DNA from: Nonomuraea glycinis
Lineage (GTDB): Bacteria > Actinomycetota > Actinomycetes > Streptosporangiales > Streptosporangiaceae
NCBI RefSeq assembly: GCF_014646515.1
Contig: NZ_BMNK01000020.1
Span: 1-64,000, forward strand
Reading direction: 5' to 3'
Length of the DNA stretch: 64,000 bases
How positions within the stretch are numbered: the stretch's first letter is position 1; each line of letters begins with the position of its first letter. Positions 32,809-41,536 of this stretch are shown here, piece after piece. The notes beneath the pieces are model-generated. The model did no database searches. It worked only from the letters and a program-made list of their open reading frames with translations, and had not been told where the DNA came from. The position numbers were made by a program, and so were the translations under genes.

Positions 32809-33405
32809 TCACGTCGTTCGGTCACTCTCCGGATCTTCGCGTCGGCGGGGCATGGCGGCCACGTCGGGCGGCAGCGGCGGGATCCCGGCCGCCACGCACA
32901 TGAGGTCGCACCAGGCGGCGACATGGCCGGACAGGTCCTCCTCGGCGGGGGACCAGGAGGCGCGCAGCTCAAGCTCGGTGGTGACCGGATCTTCGGCCTT
33001 GTTGCCGAAACCCTCGGAAACCGCTCTAGTCACGGTACCGCCAGCGGCGGAGTAGTCGGCGTGGTGCGTCTCGAGCGCCTCGGTCAGCCAGCTCCACGCC
33101 ACCGGCCCGAGCAGCGGGTCGGAGGTGATCTCCGGCTCCATGTCGGCCCGGACATAGGCCACCAGCCTGAAGGGCCCCTCCCAGCCGCGCTGACCGTCGG
33201 GGTCGTAGAGCAGGATGAGCCGGCCGACCGCGAGCTCGTCGTCGTCGCGGTAGACCGACGCGCCGATGGCCGCCGAGTGGGGGGCGAGCCGCTGCGGAGC
33301 GGGCAGGTCCTCGAACTCGATCTCCGGGCGGATCTCAGCGATGCGCAGGCTCTCGACCGCGCGCCTGAACGCGGCCGGGGCCGGCGGCTGGTCACCGAGG
33401 GTCAT
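32809..33405 (-). CDS. DUF3000 domain protein
   Basis: A 198-residue cytoplasmic protein of the actinobacterial DUF3000 family, with typical stretches APQRLAPHSAA, GRLILLYDPDGQ, WEGPFRLVAYVRADME and SWSPAEEDLSGHVAAWCD. The ATG at 33405 (MTLGDQPPAP) is chosen because relatives begin there; an ATG at 33456 would add 17 residues. Neither has a strong ribosome site. Its function is unknown, but it is regularly adjacent to hemE. Confidence 0.8.
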   Translation of the reverse strand: MTLGDQPPAPAAFRRAVESLRIAEIRPEIEFEDLPAPQRLAPHSAAIGASVYRDDDELAVGRLILLYDPDGQRGWEGPFRLVAYVRADMEPEITSDPLLGPVAWSWLTEALETHHADYSAAGGTVTRAVSEGFGNKAEDPVTTELELRASWSPAEEDLSGHVAAWCDLMCVAAGIPPLPPDVAAMPRRREDPESDRTT

Positions 33406-33465
33406 AGTCGAAGAGTAGGTCGAAGTTGGACGGAAAGGGACCACGGGGGTGCTCATTCTCGGCGA

Positions 33466-33699
33466 TCAAACCGCTGCCGTCACCAGCAGGCGGACCGGCC
33501 GCGCGCACTCGGCCAGACCGAGGAAGATCGTGTGCCCGCACTCGACGCAGGCCCACTCGGGGCACTCGCCCGGCTCATGGCCGTCGAGGCACGCCGGCTG
33601 CTCGAACAGCCGCTCACCCGCGCAGGAAGCACAGCGCTCACTCCTGTGCTCATCACGGTGCTCCGGAGAACTCCACAACGCGGTCATCGCACCAGTCAT
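33466..33699 (-). CDS. Small Cys-rich zinc-ribbon-like protein, 77 residues
   Basis: The ATG at 33699 stands 9 bases after GAAAGG. The product has two Cys pairs, CASCAGER near residue 24 and CPEWACVECGH near residue 44, the usual spacing of a zinc ribbon, and a final cysteine in LAECARP. A longer in-frame reading to 33918 lacks coding character. It lies upstream of DUF3000 on the same strand. Its function is unknown. Confidence 0.6.
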   Translation of the reverse strand: MTGAMTALWSSPEHRDEHRSERCASCAGERLFEQPACLDGHEPGECPEWACVECGHTIFLGLAECARPVRLLVTAAV

Positions 33700-34014
33700 C
33701 GATCCGGGGCCTTTCTTCGGGTCGTGGGATCGACGTTGGCACGAGCCGCTGACATTTCCGTGCAACGCGCTCGGCGTGTCCCCAAAGTGGATGCTGAATC
33801 GATGCCGCGCGGTGGCTTGGCGAACTTTTTGCGTACTCGAAACCGGCTTTCTGGTCGCCCGTGGGGTGTGGTCGACCCGTACGGGGCCCCGATGCCGAGC
33901 CGGCCGGTGAACATCCATCCTGCTATCTGATCATGAATTTGTCGTTCCCAGGCGGAATTTCCGACACCGCGCTCTCGTGTCGGGACCGGCACCCGGTCAT
34001 GGCACCCTTGAGAG
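33700..34014. other. Divergent gap between small Cys-rich gene and hemE
   Basis: About 315 bases with no convincing gene. It must hold promoters for both directions. The part at 33930-33960 is AT-richer (around CTGATCATGAATTTG). The hemE start codon GTG abuts a GAGAGG with no normal spacing, so hemE may be translated from a leaderless or near-leaderless message. Confidence 0.5.
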
Positions 34015-35037
34015 GTGAACCTCGATGACTCCGCCTTCCTGCGCGCCTGCCGTCGCCGGCCCGTTCCGCACACCCCCGTGTGGTACATGCGCCAGGCCGG
34101 GCGCTCGCTGCCCGAATACCTGAAGGTCCGCGAGGGTGTGCCGATGCTCACCGCGTGCAGCACGCCCGACCTCATCGTCGAGATCACCCTGCAGCCGGTC
34201 CGCCGTTACGGCGTCGACGCGGCCATCTTCTTCAGCGACATCGTCGTGCCGCTCAAGGCCATCGGCGTCGACCTCGACATCAAGCCGGGGGTCGGCCCCG
34301 TCGTGGCGGACCCGATCCGCGACGCCCAGGGCCTCGACGTGCTGCGCCCGCTGGAGCCCGCCGACGTGTCCTACGTCACCGAGGCCATCCAGGCGCTGAC
34401 CGGCGAGCTCGGGGGCACGCCGCTGATCGGCTTCGCGGGCGCGCCGTTCACCCTCGGCTCCTACCTCATCGAGGGCGGCCCGTCCAAGAACCACGACCGC
34501 ACCAAGGCCATGATGTACGGCGAGCCCCGGCTGTGGCATGCCCTCATGGAGCGGCTCGGCGACATCGTGCTGGAGCACCTGCGCATCCAGATCAGGGCGG
34601 GCGCCTCGGCGATCCAGCTGTTCGACTCCTGGGTGGGGGCGGTGCCGGAGGACGACTACCGCGAGTTCGTGCTGCCGCACACCCGCCGCATCTTCGACGG
34701 CCTGGCCGACCTGGACGTGCCGCGCATCCACTTCGGCGTCGGCACCGGCGAGCTGCTCGGCGTGCTCGGCGAGGCCGGGGCCGACGTCGTGGGCGTGGAC
34801 TGGCGGGTGCCGCTGGACGAGGCCGCCCGCCGGGTGGGCCCCGGCAAGGCGCTGCAGGGCAACCTGGACCCGGCCATCCTGGCGGCCCCCTGGGAGGTCG
34901 TGGAGCGCAAGGCCCGCGAGGTGCTGCGCCGGGGCGAGGCCGCCGAGGGGCACGTGTTCAACCTCGGCCACGGCGTGCTGCCCTCGACGGACCCCGACCA
35001 GCTCAAGCGCCTGACCGACCTGGTCCACGAAGCCTGA
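34015..35037 (+). CDS. hemE: Uroporphyrinogen decarboxylase
   Basis: A 340-residue heme-pathway enzyme that converts uroporphyrinogen III to coproporphyrinogen III. Signature 1 is PVWYMRQAGRSLPEY (the arginine of MRQAGR binds substrate) and signature 2 is GFAGAPFTLGSYLIEGG. The catalytic Asp lies in IFFSDIVVPL, and the C-terminal HGVLPSTDPDQL is conserved. The start is GTG 34015. It is part of the heme cluster with hemY and hemQ downstream, interrupted by an opposite-strand DUF4349 gene. Confidence 0.95.
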   Translation: MNLDDSAFLRACRRRPVPHTPVWYMRQAGRSLPEYLKVREGVPMLTACSTPDLIVEITLQPVRRYGVDAAIFFSDIVVPLKAIGVDLDIKPGVGPVVADPIRDAQGLDVLRPLEPADVSYVTEAIQALTGELGGTPLIGFAGAPFTLGSYLIEGGPSKNHDRTKAMMYGEPRLWHALMERLGDIVLEHLRIQIRAGASAIQLFDSWVGAVPEDDYREFVLPHTRRIFDGLADLDVPRIHFGVGTGELLGVLGEAGADVVGVDWRVPLDEAARRVGPGKALQGNLDPAILAAPWEVVERKAREVLRRGEAAEGHVFNLGHGVLPSTDPDQLKRLTDLVHEA

Positions 35038-35149
35038 GCCGGCGGCGCGGCCCGTGCCCGATGTGAGGCCTGGGCCGTACACGGTCCTTCACGAGGGCCG
35101 GCCGGGTGTGGCCGTAGGTGATTCTTCGCGGTTGGTCTGTGCGGGTCGG

Positions 35150-36091
35150 TCACGACGCCTGGGTCTCGGCGGCGGGTACGGCGGGCTGCGGGCGGGGACG
35201 GCGGCGGCGCAGCAGGACGATCACGAGCACCGTCACCGGGGCCACCACGATCAGCCACGGCAGGACCGTGCCGAGCACCGTGAGCAGGACCTTCAGGAAG
35301 GCCACCAGCGAGTCCCAGCCCGACTTGAGGCCGCCGAGGAACCCGGCGGGCTCCTGCGAGGAGTCCGGCACCACGGCGGTCGGGCCGACCAGCCGCAGCG
35401 TGAGCGTGGCCATGCCGACCTGGCCGGCGAGCTCCTTCTGCTGCGCCTGCAGCGACTCCAGGTCGGCCTCACGGCCGGCGATCTCCCGCTCCACCTGCAG
35501 CACCTGGCCGATGGTGTCGGCCTTCTTCAGCAGCACGCGCAGCGAGTCCAGGGCCTGCTGCGCGGACTTCAGCCGGCTGTCGACGTCCGCGACCTGCAGC
35601 GTGACGTCCTGGGTGCCCTGTTCGAGCCGGAGCTGCTTGCCCAGGTCCTTGCCCAGCGAGCCCAGCACCTCGGGGTAGCGCGCCGGCGGGATCTTGAACT
35701 CCAGGAGGGCGGAGGCCCTGGTCCGCTCGGCCGAGGTGCTCTCCTCCTTGGCCAGGTGGCCGCCCGCGGCGACGACGACCTGCTTGGCCTGCAGGGCGGC
35801 GGCCGGGACGTCCTTGGCGCGCACGGTCATGCTCGCGGTGTAGATGACCTTCCGTTCCTGCTGGACCACCTGCACGTTCGAGGCGAGGTTCTCGTTCGCC
35901 TGGCGCTGCGGCTTGGGCATGGCCTGGTCGGCCGCCTCGGGCTCGCTCCCGGCCGCCGACTCCCTCGCGGGGGCGAGCGCCTGCGCCGGCGCGCTGTCCG
36001 AGGCCGTACTCCCCGCGCCTCCCGAACAGCCGGCCAGGAACAGGGCCGCGCACGCGGCGGTCAACGCCACGCCGATCTGGTGTCTCCTCAT
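35150..36091 (-). CDS. DUF4349 membrane lipoprotein
   Basis: A 313-residue envelope protein. A lipoprotein signal peptide ends at LAGC (about residue 22). A globular part (VIYTASMTVRAKD, LEFKIPPARYPEVLGSLG) is followed by a long coiled coil (residues about 165-225, VEREIAGREADLESLQAQQKEL-type heptads) and a C-terminal membrane helix (VLPWLIVVAPVTVLVIVLL) with a basic tail. ATG 36091 gives the cleanest signal; GTG 36103 is possible. Its function is unknown. It sits between hemE and hemY on the other strand. Confidence 0.8.
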   Translation of the reverse strand: MRRHQIGVALTAACAALFLAGCSGGAGSTASDSAPAQALAPARESAAGSEPEAADQAMPKPQRQANENLASNVQVVQQERKVIYTASMTVRAKDVPAAALQAKQVVVAAGGHLAKEESTSAERTRASALLEFKIPPARYPEVLGSLGKDLGKQLRLEQGTQDVTLQVADVDSRLKSAQQALDSLRVLLKKADTIGQVLQVEREIAGREADLESLQAQQKELAGQVGMATLTLRLVGPTAVVPDSSQEPAGFLGGLKSGWDSLVAFLKVLLTVLGTVLPWLIVVAPVTVLVIVLLRRRRPRPQPAVPAAETQAS

Positions 36092-36196
36092 GACCGTTAA
36101 CACGGACGCGGGTACGCGCCGGTTTGCAGGCGGGCGTCACGGTACGGTCACGCCCGGATCGGCGACCGGACCCTTGACGCGGTAGCGTCAGGGAGC

Positions 36197-37600
36197 GTGG
36201 AAGGCAACCGGGCACACGTGGTCGTCATCGGAGGCGGGATCTCCGGCCTCGCCGCCGCGTGGCACCTCAGACAGGGCGCGGGCGAGCGGATCAAGGTGAC
36301 GGTGCTCGAAGGCGCCGCGCGCATCGGCGGCAAGCTGTACGCCTCCGAAGTGGCCGGCATCGGCGTCGACGCGGGCGCGGAGGCGATGCTGGCCAGGCGC
36401 CCGGAGGGCAAGGAGCTCGCCAGGGCGGTCGGGCTCGGCGACGACCTGATGACCCCGGGCACCACCCGCTCTTCCGTCTACACCAGAGGCACGCTGCGCG
36501 CGCTGCCCAAAGGGCAGTTCATGGGCGTGCCGGGCGACCTGATCGCCCTGGCGAAGTCCGGCATCCTGTCACCCGGCGGGCTGGCACGGGTGCCGCTCGA
36601 CCAGATCCTGCCGGCCACGCTGGTGCGCACCGACGTCTCCGTCGCCGCCTACATCCGCGCCAGGATGGGCGGCGAGGTGGTCGAGAGGCTGGTGGAGCCG
36701 CTGCTCGGCGGCGTCTACGCGGGCCGCGCCGAGCGGCTGTCGCTGGAGGCGACGATGCCGAGGGTGGCCGCCGCCGCCCGCGCCGAGCGCTCCCTGCTCA
36801 CCGCCGCCCGGCAGATCGTCGGCGACGCGCCCAAGGGCGCGGGCCCCGTCTTCACCACGCTCAGGAACGGCATCGGCAGCCTGCCCGAGGCGGTCGCCAA
36901 GGCCTCGGGAGCCGACGTCAGGACCGGCGTCACCGCCCGCGAGCTGCACAGGACCGAGACCGGCTGGCGGATCGTCACCGGGCCCGTGCCCCGGCCCGAG
37001 ACGATCGAGGCCGACGCGGTGATCGTCGCCGTGCCGGGACCGGCGGCGGCCAGGCTGCTCAAGGCGGAAGCCCCCAAGGCGGCGATCGAGCTGGCCAGGA
37101 TCGAGTACGCCAGCATGGCCGTCGTCACCCTCGCCTACCCGCGGGGCGCCTTCCCCGAGCCGCCCACCGGCAGCGGCTACCTCGTCCCCGCCGTCGACGG
37201 CCGGGCCGTCAAGGCCGTCACGTTCAGCTCGGTCAAGTGGCCGCACCTGAGCCGGGACCTGCTGATCCTGCGCTGCTCGATCGGCCGGATCGGCGAGGAG
37301 CACCTGCTGCAGCGCGACGACGCCGAGCTGGTGTCGGTCGCGATGGCGGAGATGGGCGAGGTGATGGGCGTGCGGGCACTGCCCCTCGACTCCCGCGTCA
37401 CCCGCTGGGGAGGCGGGCTGCCGCAGTACAACGTGGGCCACCTCGACCTGGTGGCCAAGGTGCACGCCGCGGTGGCCGGGCAGCCCGCGCTGGCGGTGTG
37501 CGGCGCCGCCTACGACGGGATCGGCATCCCCGCCTGCGTCGCCACCGCGCGCACGGCCGCCTCCCGGATTCTGGACCACCTCGCACAGGCAGGAGAATGA
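36197..37600 (+). CDS. hemY: Protoporphyrinogen/coproporphyrinogen oxidase (HemY type)
   Basis: A 467-residue FAD enzyme. The dinucleotide-binding motif is VVIGGGISGLAAAWHL at the N terminus. EGAARIGGKL and GAEAMLARRPEG follow, and the C-terminal FAD-contact region is GAAYDGIGIPACVATAR. With the adjacent hemQ it fits the coproporphyrin-dependent pathway of Gram-positive bacteria, where the enzyme (also called CgoX) oxidises coproporphyrinogen III. GTG 36197 follows AGGGAG. It ends 4 bases before the hemQ start. Confidence 0.9.
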   Translation: MEGNRAHVVVIGGGISGLAAAWHLRQGAGERIKVTVLEGAARIGGKLYASEVAGIGVDAGAEAMLARRPEGKELARAVGLGDDLMTPGTTRSSVYTRGTLRALPKGQFMGVPGDLIALAKSGILSPGGLARVPLDQILPATLVRTDVSVAAYIRARMGGEVVERLVEPLLGGVYAGRAERLSLEATMPRVAAAARAERSLLTAARQIVGDAPKGAGPVFTTLRNGIGSLPEAVAKASGADVRTGVTARELHRTETGWRIVTGPVPRPETIEADAVIVAVPGPAAARLLKAEAPKAAIELARIEYASMAVVTLAYPRGAFPEPPTGSGYLVPAVDGRAVKAVTFSSVKWPHLSRDLLILRCSIGRIGEEHLLQRDDAELVSVAMAEMGEVMGVRALPLDSRVTRWGGGLPQYNVGHLDLVAKVHAAVAGQPALAVCGAAYDGIGIPACVATARTAASRILDHLAQAGE

Positions 37601-37604
37601 GAGC

Positions 37605-38306
37605 ATGACAGAGGGCGCTGCGCGGCCGAAGGCCCGCGATCTCAACCAGGTGATCCGCTACACCATGTGGTCGGTGTTCAAGGCCACCGATCCGGTCCCC
37701 GGCAACCGCGACACGGTCTCCGCGGAGGTCGAGGAGCTTTTGGAGCAGGCGGCGGGCAAGGACGTGGTCACCCGGGGCCTCTACGACGTGGCCGGGTTCA
37801 AGGCCGACGCCGACTACATGTTCTGGTGGCACGCGCCCACCGCGGAGGGCCTCCAGGACGTCTACTCCCGGCTGCGCCGCACCGAGCTGGGCCGGCACAG
37901 CGTGCCCGTCTGGTCGGCGATGGCGCTGCACCGGCCCGCCGAGTTCAACAAGTCCCACATCCCGGCCTTCCTGGCCGAGGAGGAGCCCCGGGCCTACGTG
38001 AGCGTCTACCCCTTCGTACGCTCCCTGGAGTGGTATCTCCTCGACGACGCCGAGCGCCGCGCGATGCTGGCCGAGCACGGCAAGATGGCCCGCGACTACC
38101 CTGACGTGCGCGCCAACACCGTCGCCTGCTTCGCGCTCAACGACTATGAGTGGATGCTCGCGTTCGAGGCCGATGAGCTGCACCGGATCGTCGACCTGAT
38201 GCGCACCCTGCGCGCCGCCGAGGCGCGGCGGCACACGCGGCTGGAGATCCCCTTCTACACCGGCGTCCGCAAGCCCGTCCGGGAGCTCATCGCCGACCTG
38301 CCCTGA
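37605..38306 (+). CDS. hemQ: Coproheme decarboxylase (chlorite-dismutase-like)
   Basis: A 233-residue enzyme that decarboxylates coproheme to heme b, the last step of the coproporphyrin-dependent pathway (also named chdC). It has the actinobacterial N terminus RPKARDLNQVIRYTMWSVFK in outline and ADYMFWWHA. SVYPFVRSLEWYLL contains the Tyr equivalent to the catalytic residue of firmicute enzymes, and the C terminus is VRKPVRELIADLP. A strong AGGAGA site precedes the ATG. It is coupled to hemY. Confidence 0.92.
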   Translation: MTEGAARPKARDLNQVIRYTMWSVFKATDPVPGNRDTVSAEVEELLEQAAGKDVVTRGLYDVAGFKADADYMFWWHAPTAEGLQDVYSRLRRTELGRHSVPVWSAMALHRPAEFNKSHIPAFLAEEEPRAYVSVYPFVRSLEWYLLDDAERRAMLAEHGKMARDYPDVRANTVACFALNDYEWMLAFEADELHRIVDLMRTLRAAEARRHTRLEIPFYTGVRKPVRELIADLP

Positions 38307-38321
38307 CGGCTCCCGGCCGCG

Positions 38322-38349
38322 CGTTCCGTCAAGGCCGTCGGACGGAACG
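38322..38349 (+). terminator. Hairpin after hemQ
   Basis: CGTTCCGTC (38322-38330) and GACGGAACG (38341-38349) form a perfect 9-base stem with a 10-base loop, 16 bases past the hemQ stop. Confidence 0.7.
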
Positions 38350-38470
38350 AGACCCAAGTTGTGGATCCCTCGGACTTGATCTTCCCTGTTTGTCACAATC
38401 AGGGAAATTCTGTGCTCGGTACGGGGCGGGCACGGGATCCACGCTTGGCACGGTCCAAGGGGGCACCCCC

Positions 38471-39574
38471 ATGCGGGAACGCGCGGGACGACGGCCGTAC
38501 GAACAACAGAGCGCCCGGCCGGTCGGCGGACAGCGGGAGGGCGGCGCGCCGGAGGCGGCGGGGCGGCGCGACGCGGACGCTGGCGCGGGGCTGCCGTCCG
38601 ATGAGGGTGGGACCGGGCAGGGCGATGAGGTCGTGGCCCCGGCTCGCCCGGCATCACAGTGCGACGATGACGTGGTTGCGGCCCGTCTGACGGTGCGGCC
38701 CGATGGGGGTGGGCGGCGTAGGGCCGGGAGGCATGCCGCTGGGCGACGGGGGGTGCGGCGGCGGCGAGTGAGGTCACGCGGGGTGTGGCTGGCGGGGGCG
38801 TCGGCGGGGGTGATCGCGCTCGCGGCCGGGGTCGTGGGTGTGGCCGGGGTGAGCGGCACGCTCGGGGGTCTGCTCGCGGTTTCCACCACTACCACCGACG
38901 GTGGGGATGGCCGGGCTCCGGGTGGAGGTGGCTCGGGCGGTGGGGCGGTTTCGTCCAGGGAGGTCACGCGGGCGGCGCCGAGGTCCGGGACGGTGGCGAG
39001 CGGCAGTCCCGGGAGCGCGTCGAAGAAGGCCGGGGACGGGCAGAGCGCGACGGGGCGAGCGGCGGCTTCGGGCGCCCCGGCCTCGGATTCCGGGGCGGGC
39101 GCCAAGACGGCTGATTCCGGCGCGGTGGGTGATTCCGGGCTCGACGGTGACCAGGCGCCGGCCGCTGTTCCGGGGGACGTGAGCGGGCGGGACGGTCCCG
39201 GGCGGGTGGACGCGGATCCGGGTGACGTCTCCGGGTACAAGGCCGACGGCCCTTCCCGGCACACCGACCAGGAGGCTGTGGAGTACTTCCGCGACCAGTG
39301 GGGCGCCGCCGACGAGGCGACCGGCCGCATCAAAGACATTCGCACCATAGGCCGATATTTGCGCATTTATACTGATTTATCGGAAACGGCGGGGAACTCA
39401 TCCCACGCTCTCACCCTGTGCGAGCGCGGCCTGGCGTACCTCAAGGCGAACGGGGTCAAGGACCCGGTGGTGTTCGTCCAAGCCAGGTTCGGGGAGAACG
39501 GCAACCCGGTGCTGGCCAACATCCTCGGCCCCTCCGACAGCACCTGCCGGGTCACCCATCCCGCCCCGAACTGA
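38471..39574 (+). CDS. Membrane-anchored protein with novel extracellular C-terminal domain
   Basis: A 367-residue protein. The ATG at 38471 follows AAGGGGG by about 7 bases; the reading upstream is not coding. The Arg/Gly-rich cytoplasmic tail (about 100 residues) ends in RRGVRRRRVRSRG, then one membrane helix (WLAGASAGVIALAAGVVGVAG). A 130-residue Gly/Ser/Ala/Asp linker leads to a compact C-terminal domain (about 268-367: AVEYFRDQWGAADEATGRI to CRVTHPAPN) with two cysteines likely paired. The codons around IGRYLRIYTDLSE are unusually AT-rich for this window. No known family is recognised. Confidence 0.65.
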   Translation: MRERAGRRPYEQQSARPVGGQREGGAPEAAGRRDADAGAGLPSDEGGTGQGDEVVAPARPASQCDDDVVAARLTVRPDGGGRRRAGRHAAGRRGVRRRRVRSRGVWLAGASAGVIALAAGVVGVAGVSGTLGGLLAVSTTTTDGGDGRAPGGGGSGGGAVSSREVTRAAPRSGTVASGSPGSASKKAGDGQSATGRAAASGAPASDSGAGAKTADSGAVGDSGLDGDQAPAAVPGDVSGRDGPGRVDADPGDVSGYKADGPSRHTDQEAVEYFRDQWGAADEATGRIKDIRTIGRYLRIYTDLSETAGNSSHALTLCERGLAYLKANGVKDPVVFVQARFGENGNPVLANILGPSDSTCRVTHPAPN

Positions 39575-39618
39575 CTCGCTACCGCACCCGCACCCGGGTC
39601 TTCAGGCACACCTCACAC

Positions 39619-39662
39619 CGCTGGGTGACGACACGGCCGATCGTCTCGATCGTCACCCAGCG
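39619..39662. terminator. Long-stem bidirectional hairpin
   Basis: CGCTGGGTGACGA (39619-39631) and TCGTCACCCAGCG (39650-39662) form a perfect 13-base stem with an 18-base loop. It lies between the converging membrane-protein gene and msrB and can serve both. Confidence 0.8.
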
Positions 39663-39736
39663 ATGACGAAGATGGACACGCATCACAATCGGCCATTATC
39701 CCTACGCGGCGCGCGATACGCACGGTCGCCGGGTGA

Positions 39737-40138
39737 TCACTGCGAGGGGTCGAGCCTCAGTGACACCGAGTTGATGCAGTAGCGATCATCCGTCGGCGTC
39801 GCATACCCCTCCCCGTGGAACACATGCCCCAGATGGGAGTCACACCGGGCGCACCTCACCTCGGTACGCGCCATCCCGAGGCTGCGGTCCTCGATCAACG
39901 TCACCGCGTCCGACTCCGATGGCTGGAAGAAGCTCGGCCACCCGCAGTGCGACTCGAACTTCGTGTCGGACCGGAACAGTTCGGCCCCGCAGGCGCGGCA
40001 CGTGTAGACGCCCTCCGTCTTGGTGTCCACGTACTCGCCCGTGAAGGGCTTTTCGGTGCCCGCCTGCCTGAGCACGTGAAACTCCTCGGGCGACAACTGC
40101 ACTCGCCACTCGTCCTCGCTCTTGACCACCTTGTCCAT
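39737..40138 (-). CDS. msrB: Peptide-methionine (R)-S-oxide reductase
   Basis: A 133-residue enzyme that repairs methionine-R-sulfoxide in proteins. The zinc is held by CRAC and CARC pairs, and the catalytic cysteine is in DRYCINSVSLRL. GEYVDTKTEGVYTCRACG in outline, SHCGWPSFF and DSHLGHVFHGEG are all conserved. The ATG at 40138 has GGAGG very close before it; the family N terminus (MDKVVKSEDEW) supports this start. It converges on the upstream gene through a long hairpin. Confidence 0.95.
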   Translation of the reverse strand: MDKVVKSEDEWRVQLSPEEFHVLRQAGTEKPFTGEYVDTKTEGVYTCRACGAELFRSDTKFESHCGWPSFFQPSESDAVTLIEDRSLGMARTEVRCARCDSHLGHVFHGEGYATPTDDRYCINSVSLRLDPSQ

Positions 40139-40531
40139 GCCTCCAGCGTACGAGATGCGGCAAAAAGAGATCTCCACAGGGGGAAGCATCCTTTCTGGGA
40201 TGAAATTGCGTCTTTGTAGGCAAGGGGGTGTCATCGCCTCCTGCAAGGGGTGAGATCACTCGCGTGATCGCCTGAGCGGTACAGCCCACGCCCGTGCTGG
40301 AGCCGCCGGTGATCAACAGGCCGGCCGGGTGGCGCGCCAGCGCCCGGAACGGTGTGCGAATGGTCTCGAGAAGCCCGTCCCGTCGAGCCCTCGGTCCCGC
40401 CACTGAGGAGGCTCCGGGACGGGCCCCCGTTCTTGTCGTAGCCCTGCCCTACGCTTCGTGAAGTCATGGGAGTCACCACGACGGCGCCCGCTGACCGTTG
40501 AGCTCTTCGCGCTGGAAGGTAGGTTCGTGCC
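40139..40531. other. Gap between msrB and the LigD-polymerase gene, with structured segment
   Basis: No confident gene. On the minus strand, bases about 40275-40400 keep a GC-rich third-position pattern and read TPFRALARHPAGLLITGG-like sequence, with a phrase (LLITGGSSTGVG) resembling an SDR cofactor motif, but without a ribosome site or a plausible protein end. It may be a gene remnant. A strong stem-loop lies at 40373-40424. Promoters for both flanking genes must be here. Confidence 0.45.
40373..40424. other. Large stem-loop of unknown role
   Basis: GCCCGTCCCG (40373-40382) pairs with CGGGACGGGC (40415-40424). Inside it GAGCC (40385-40389) pairs with GGCTC (40410-40414), and CTC with GAG extends the helix. 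The result is an interrupted stem of about 18 pairs with an internal loop. It is about 110 bases before the LigD-polymerase start and could be a terminator or a structured RNA. Confidence 0.6.
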
Positions 40532-41536
40532 ATGGCTTCGCCGTACATCGAGCTTGAGGTGGGGGAGCGGACCGTCAAGGTCACCAACCCTGACAAGGTC
40601 TACTTTCCGCAGATCGGCGCCACGAAGCGCGAGCTGGTCGAATATTACGTGAGCGTGGGCGAGGGCGCGCTGCGGGCGCTGAAGGACCGGCCGACCAATC
40701 TCAAGCGGCACCCCGACGGAGTGCAGAGCGAGGCGATCTACCAGAAGCGGATGCCGGCCAAGCGCCCCGACTGGCTGGAGACCGTCACCGTGACCTTCCC
40801 CAGCGGCCGCAAGGCCGACTCGCTGAGGGTGACCGAGGTGGCCGCCATCGCCTACTGCGCCAATCTGGGGACCATCGACTTCCATCCGTGGCAGGTGCGC
40901 GCGGCCGACGTGGAGCATCCGGACGAGTTGCGGCTCGACCTCGATCCGCAGCCGGGGCTGGAGTTCGAGGCGACGCGCAGGGCGGCGTTCCTGGCGCGGG
41001 AGGTGCTGGCGGAGTTCGGCATGACCGGGTTCGTGAAGACCTCCGGCAACCGGGGCGTGCACATCGCGGTGCGCATCGAGCCACGCTGGGACTTCGTCGA
41101 GGTGCGGCATGCGGGGATCGCGCTGGCCAGGGCGGTGGAGGAGCGCGATCCCGCCCTGGTGACCACGGCCTGGTGGAAGGAGGAGCGCGGCGAGCGCGTC
41201 TTCATCGACTTCAACCAGAACGCTCGCGACCGGACCATCGCCAGCGCCTACTCCGTCAGGGCGCAGCCCCACGGGCCCGTCTCCACGCCGCTCACCTGGG
41301 ACGAGCTGGCCGACGCCGACCCGCGTGACTTCGACATCCGCACCGTGCCGCCCCGCTTCGCCGAGCTGGGCGACGTGCACGCCGCCATCGACGACCACCC
41401 GTGCTCGATCGAGGCACTGCTCGAGCGCTACGACAAGGACGAGCGCGGAGACATGCCCTATCCGCCCAACTATCCGAAAATGCCCGGCGAGCCCAAGCGG
41501 GTCCAGCCGAGCAAGGCGCGCGACGACACGGAGTGA
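40532..41536 (+). CDS. Stand-alone LigD-type polymerase (primase) domain
   Basis: A 334-residue archaeo-eukaryotic-primase-fold polymerase of the NHEJ LigD POL type, able in relatives to fill DNA gaps with rNTPs or dNTPs. The N terminus KVTNPDKVYFPQIGATK is typical. The metal-binding acid pair is in LRLDLDPQPG. SGNRGVHIAVRI carries the conserved His, and ERVFIDFNQNARDRTIASAYSVRA in outline completes the active site. There is no ligase or nuclease domain in the same chain. A DNA ligase of the matching type is encoded 7.5 kb away on the other strand; no Ku gene is in the window. Confidence 0.9.
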   Translation: MASPYIELEVGERTVKVTNPDKVYFPQIGATKRELVEYYVSVGEGALRALKDRPTNLKRHPDGVQSEAIYQKRMPAKRPDWLETVTVTFPSGRKADSLRVTEVAAIAYCANLGTIDFHPWQVRAADVEHPDELRLDLDPQPGLEFEATRRAAFLAREVLAEFGMTGFVKTSGNRGVHIAVRIEPRWDFVEVRHAGIALARAVEERDPALVTTAWWKEERGERVFIDFNQNARDRTIASAYSVRAQPHGPVSTPLTWDELADADPRDFDIRTVPPRFAELGDVHAAIDDHPCSIEALLERYDKDERGDMPYPPNYPKMPGEPKRVQPSKARDDTE

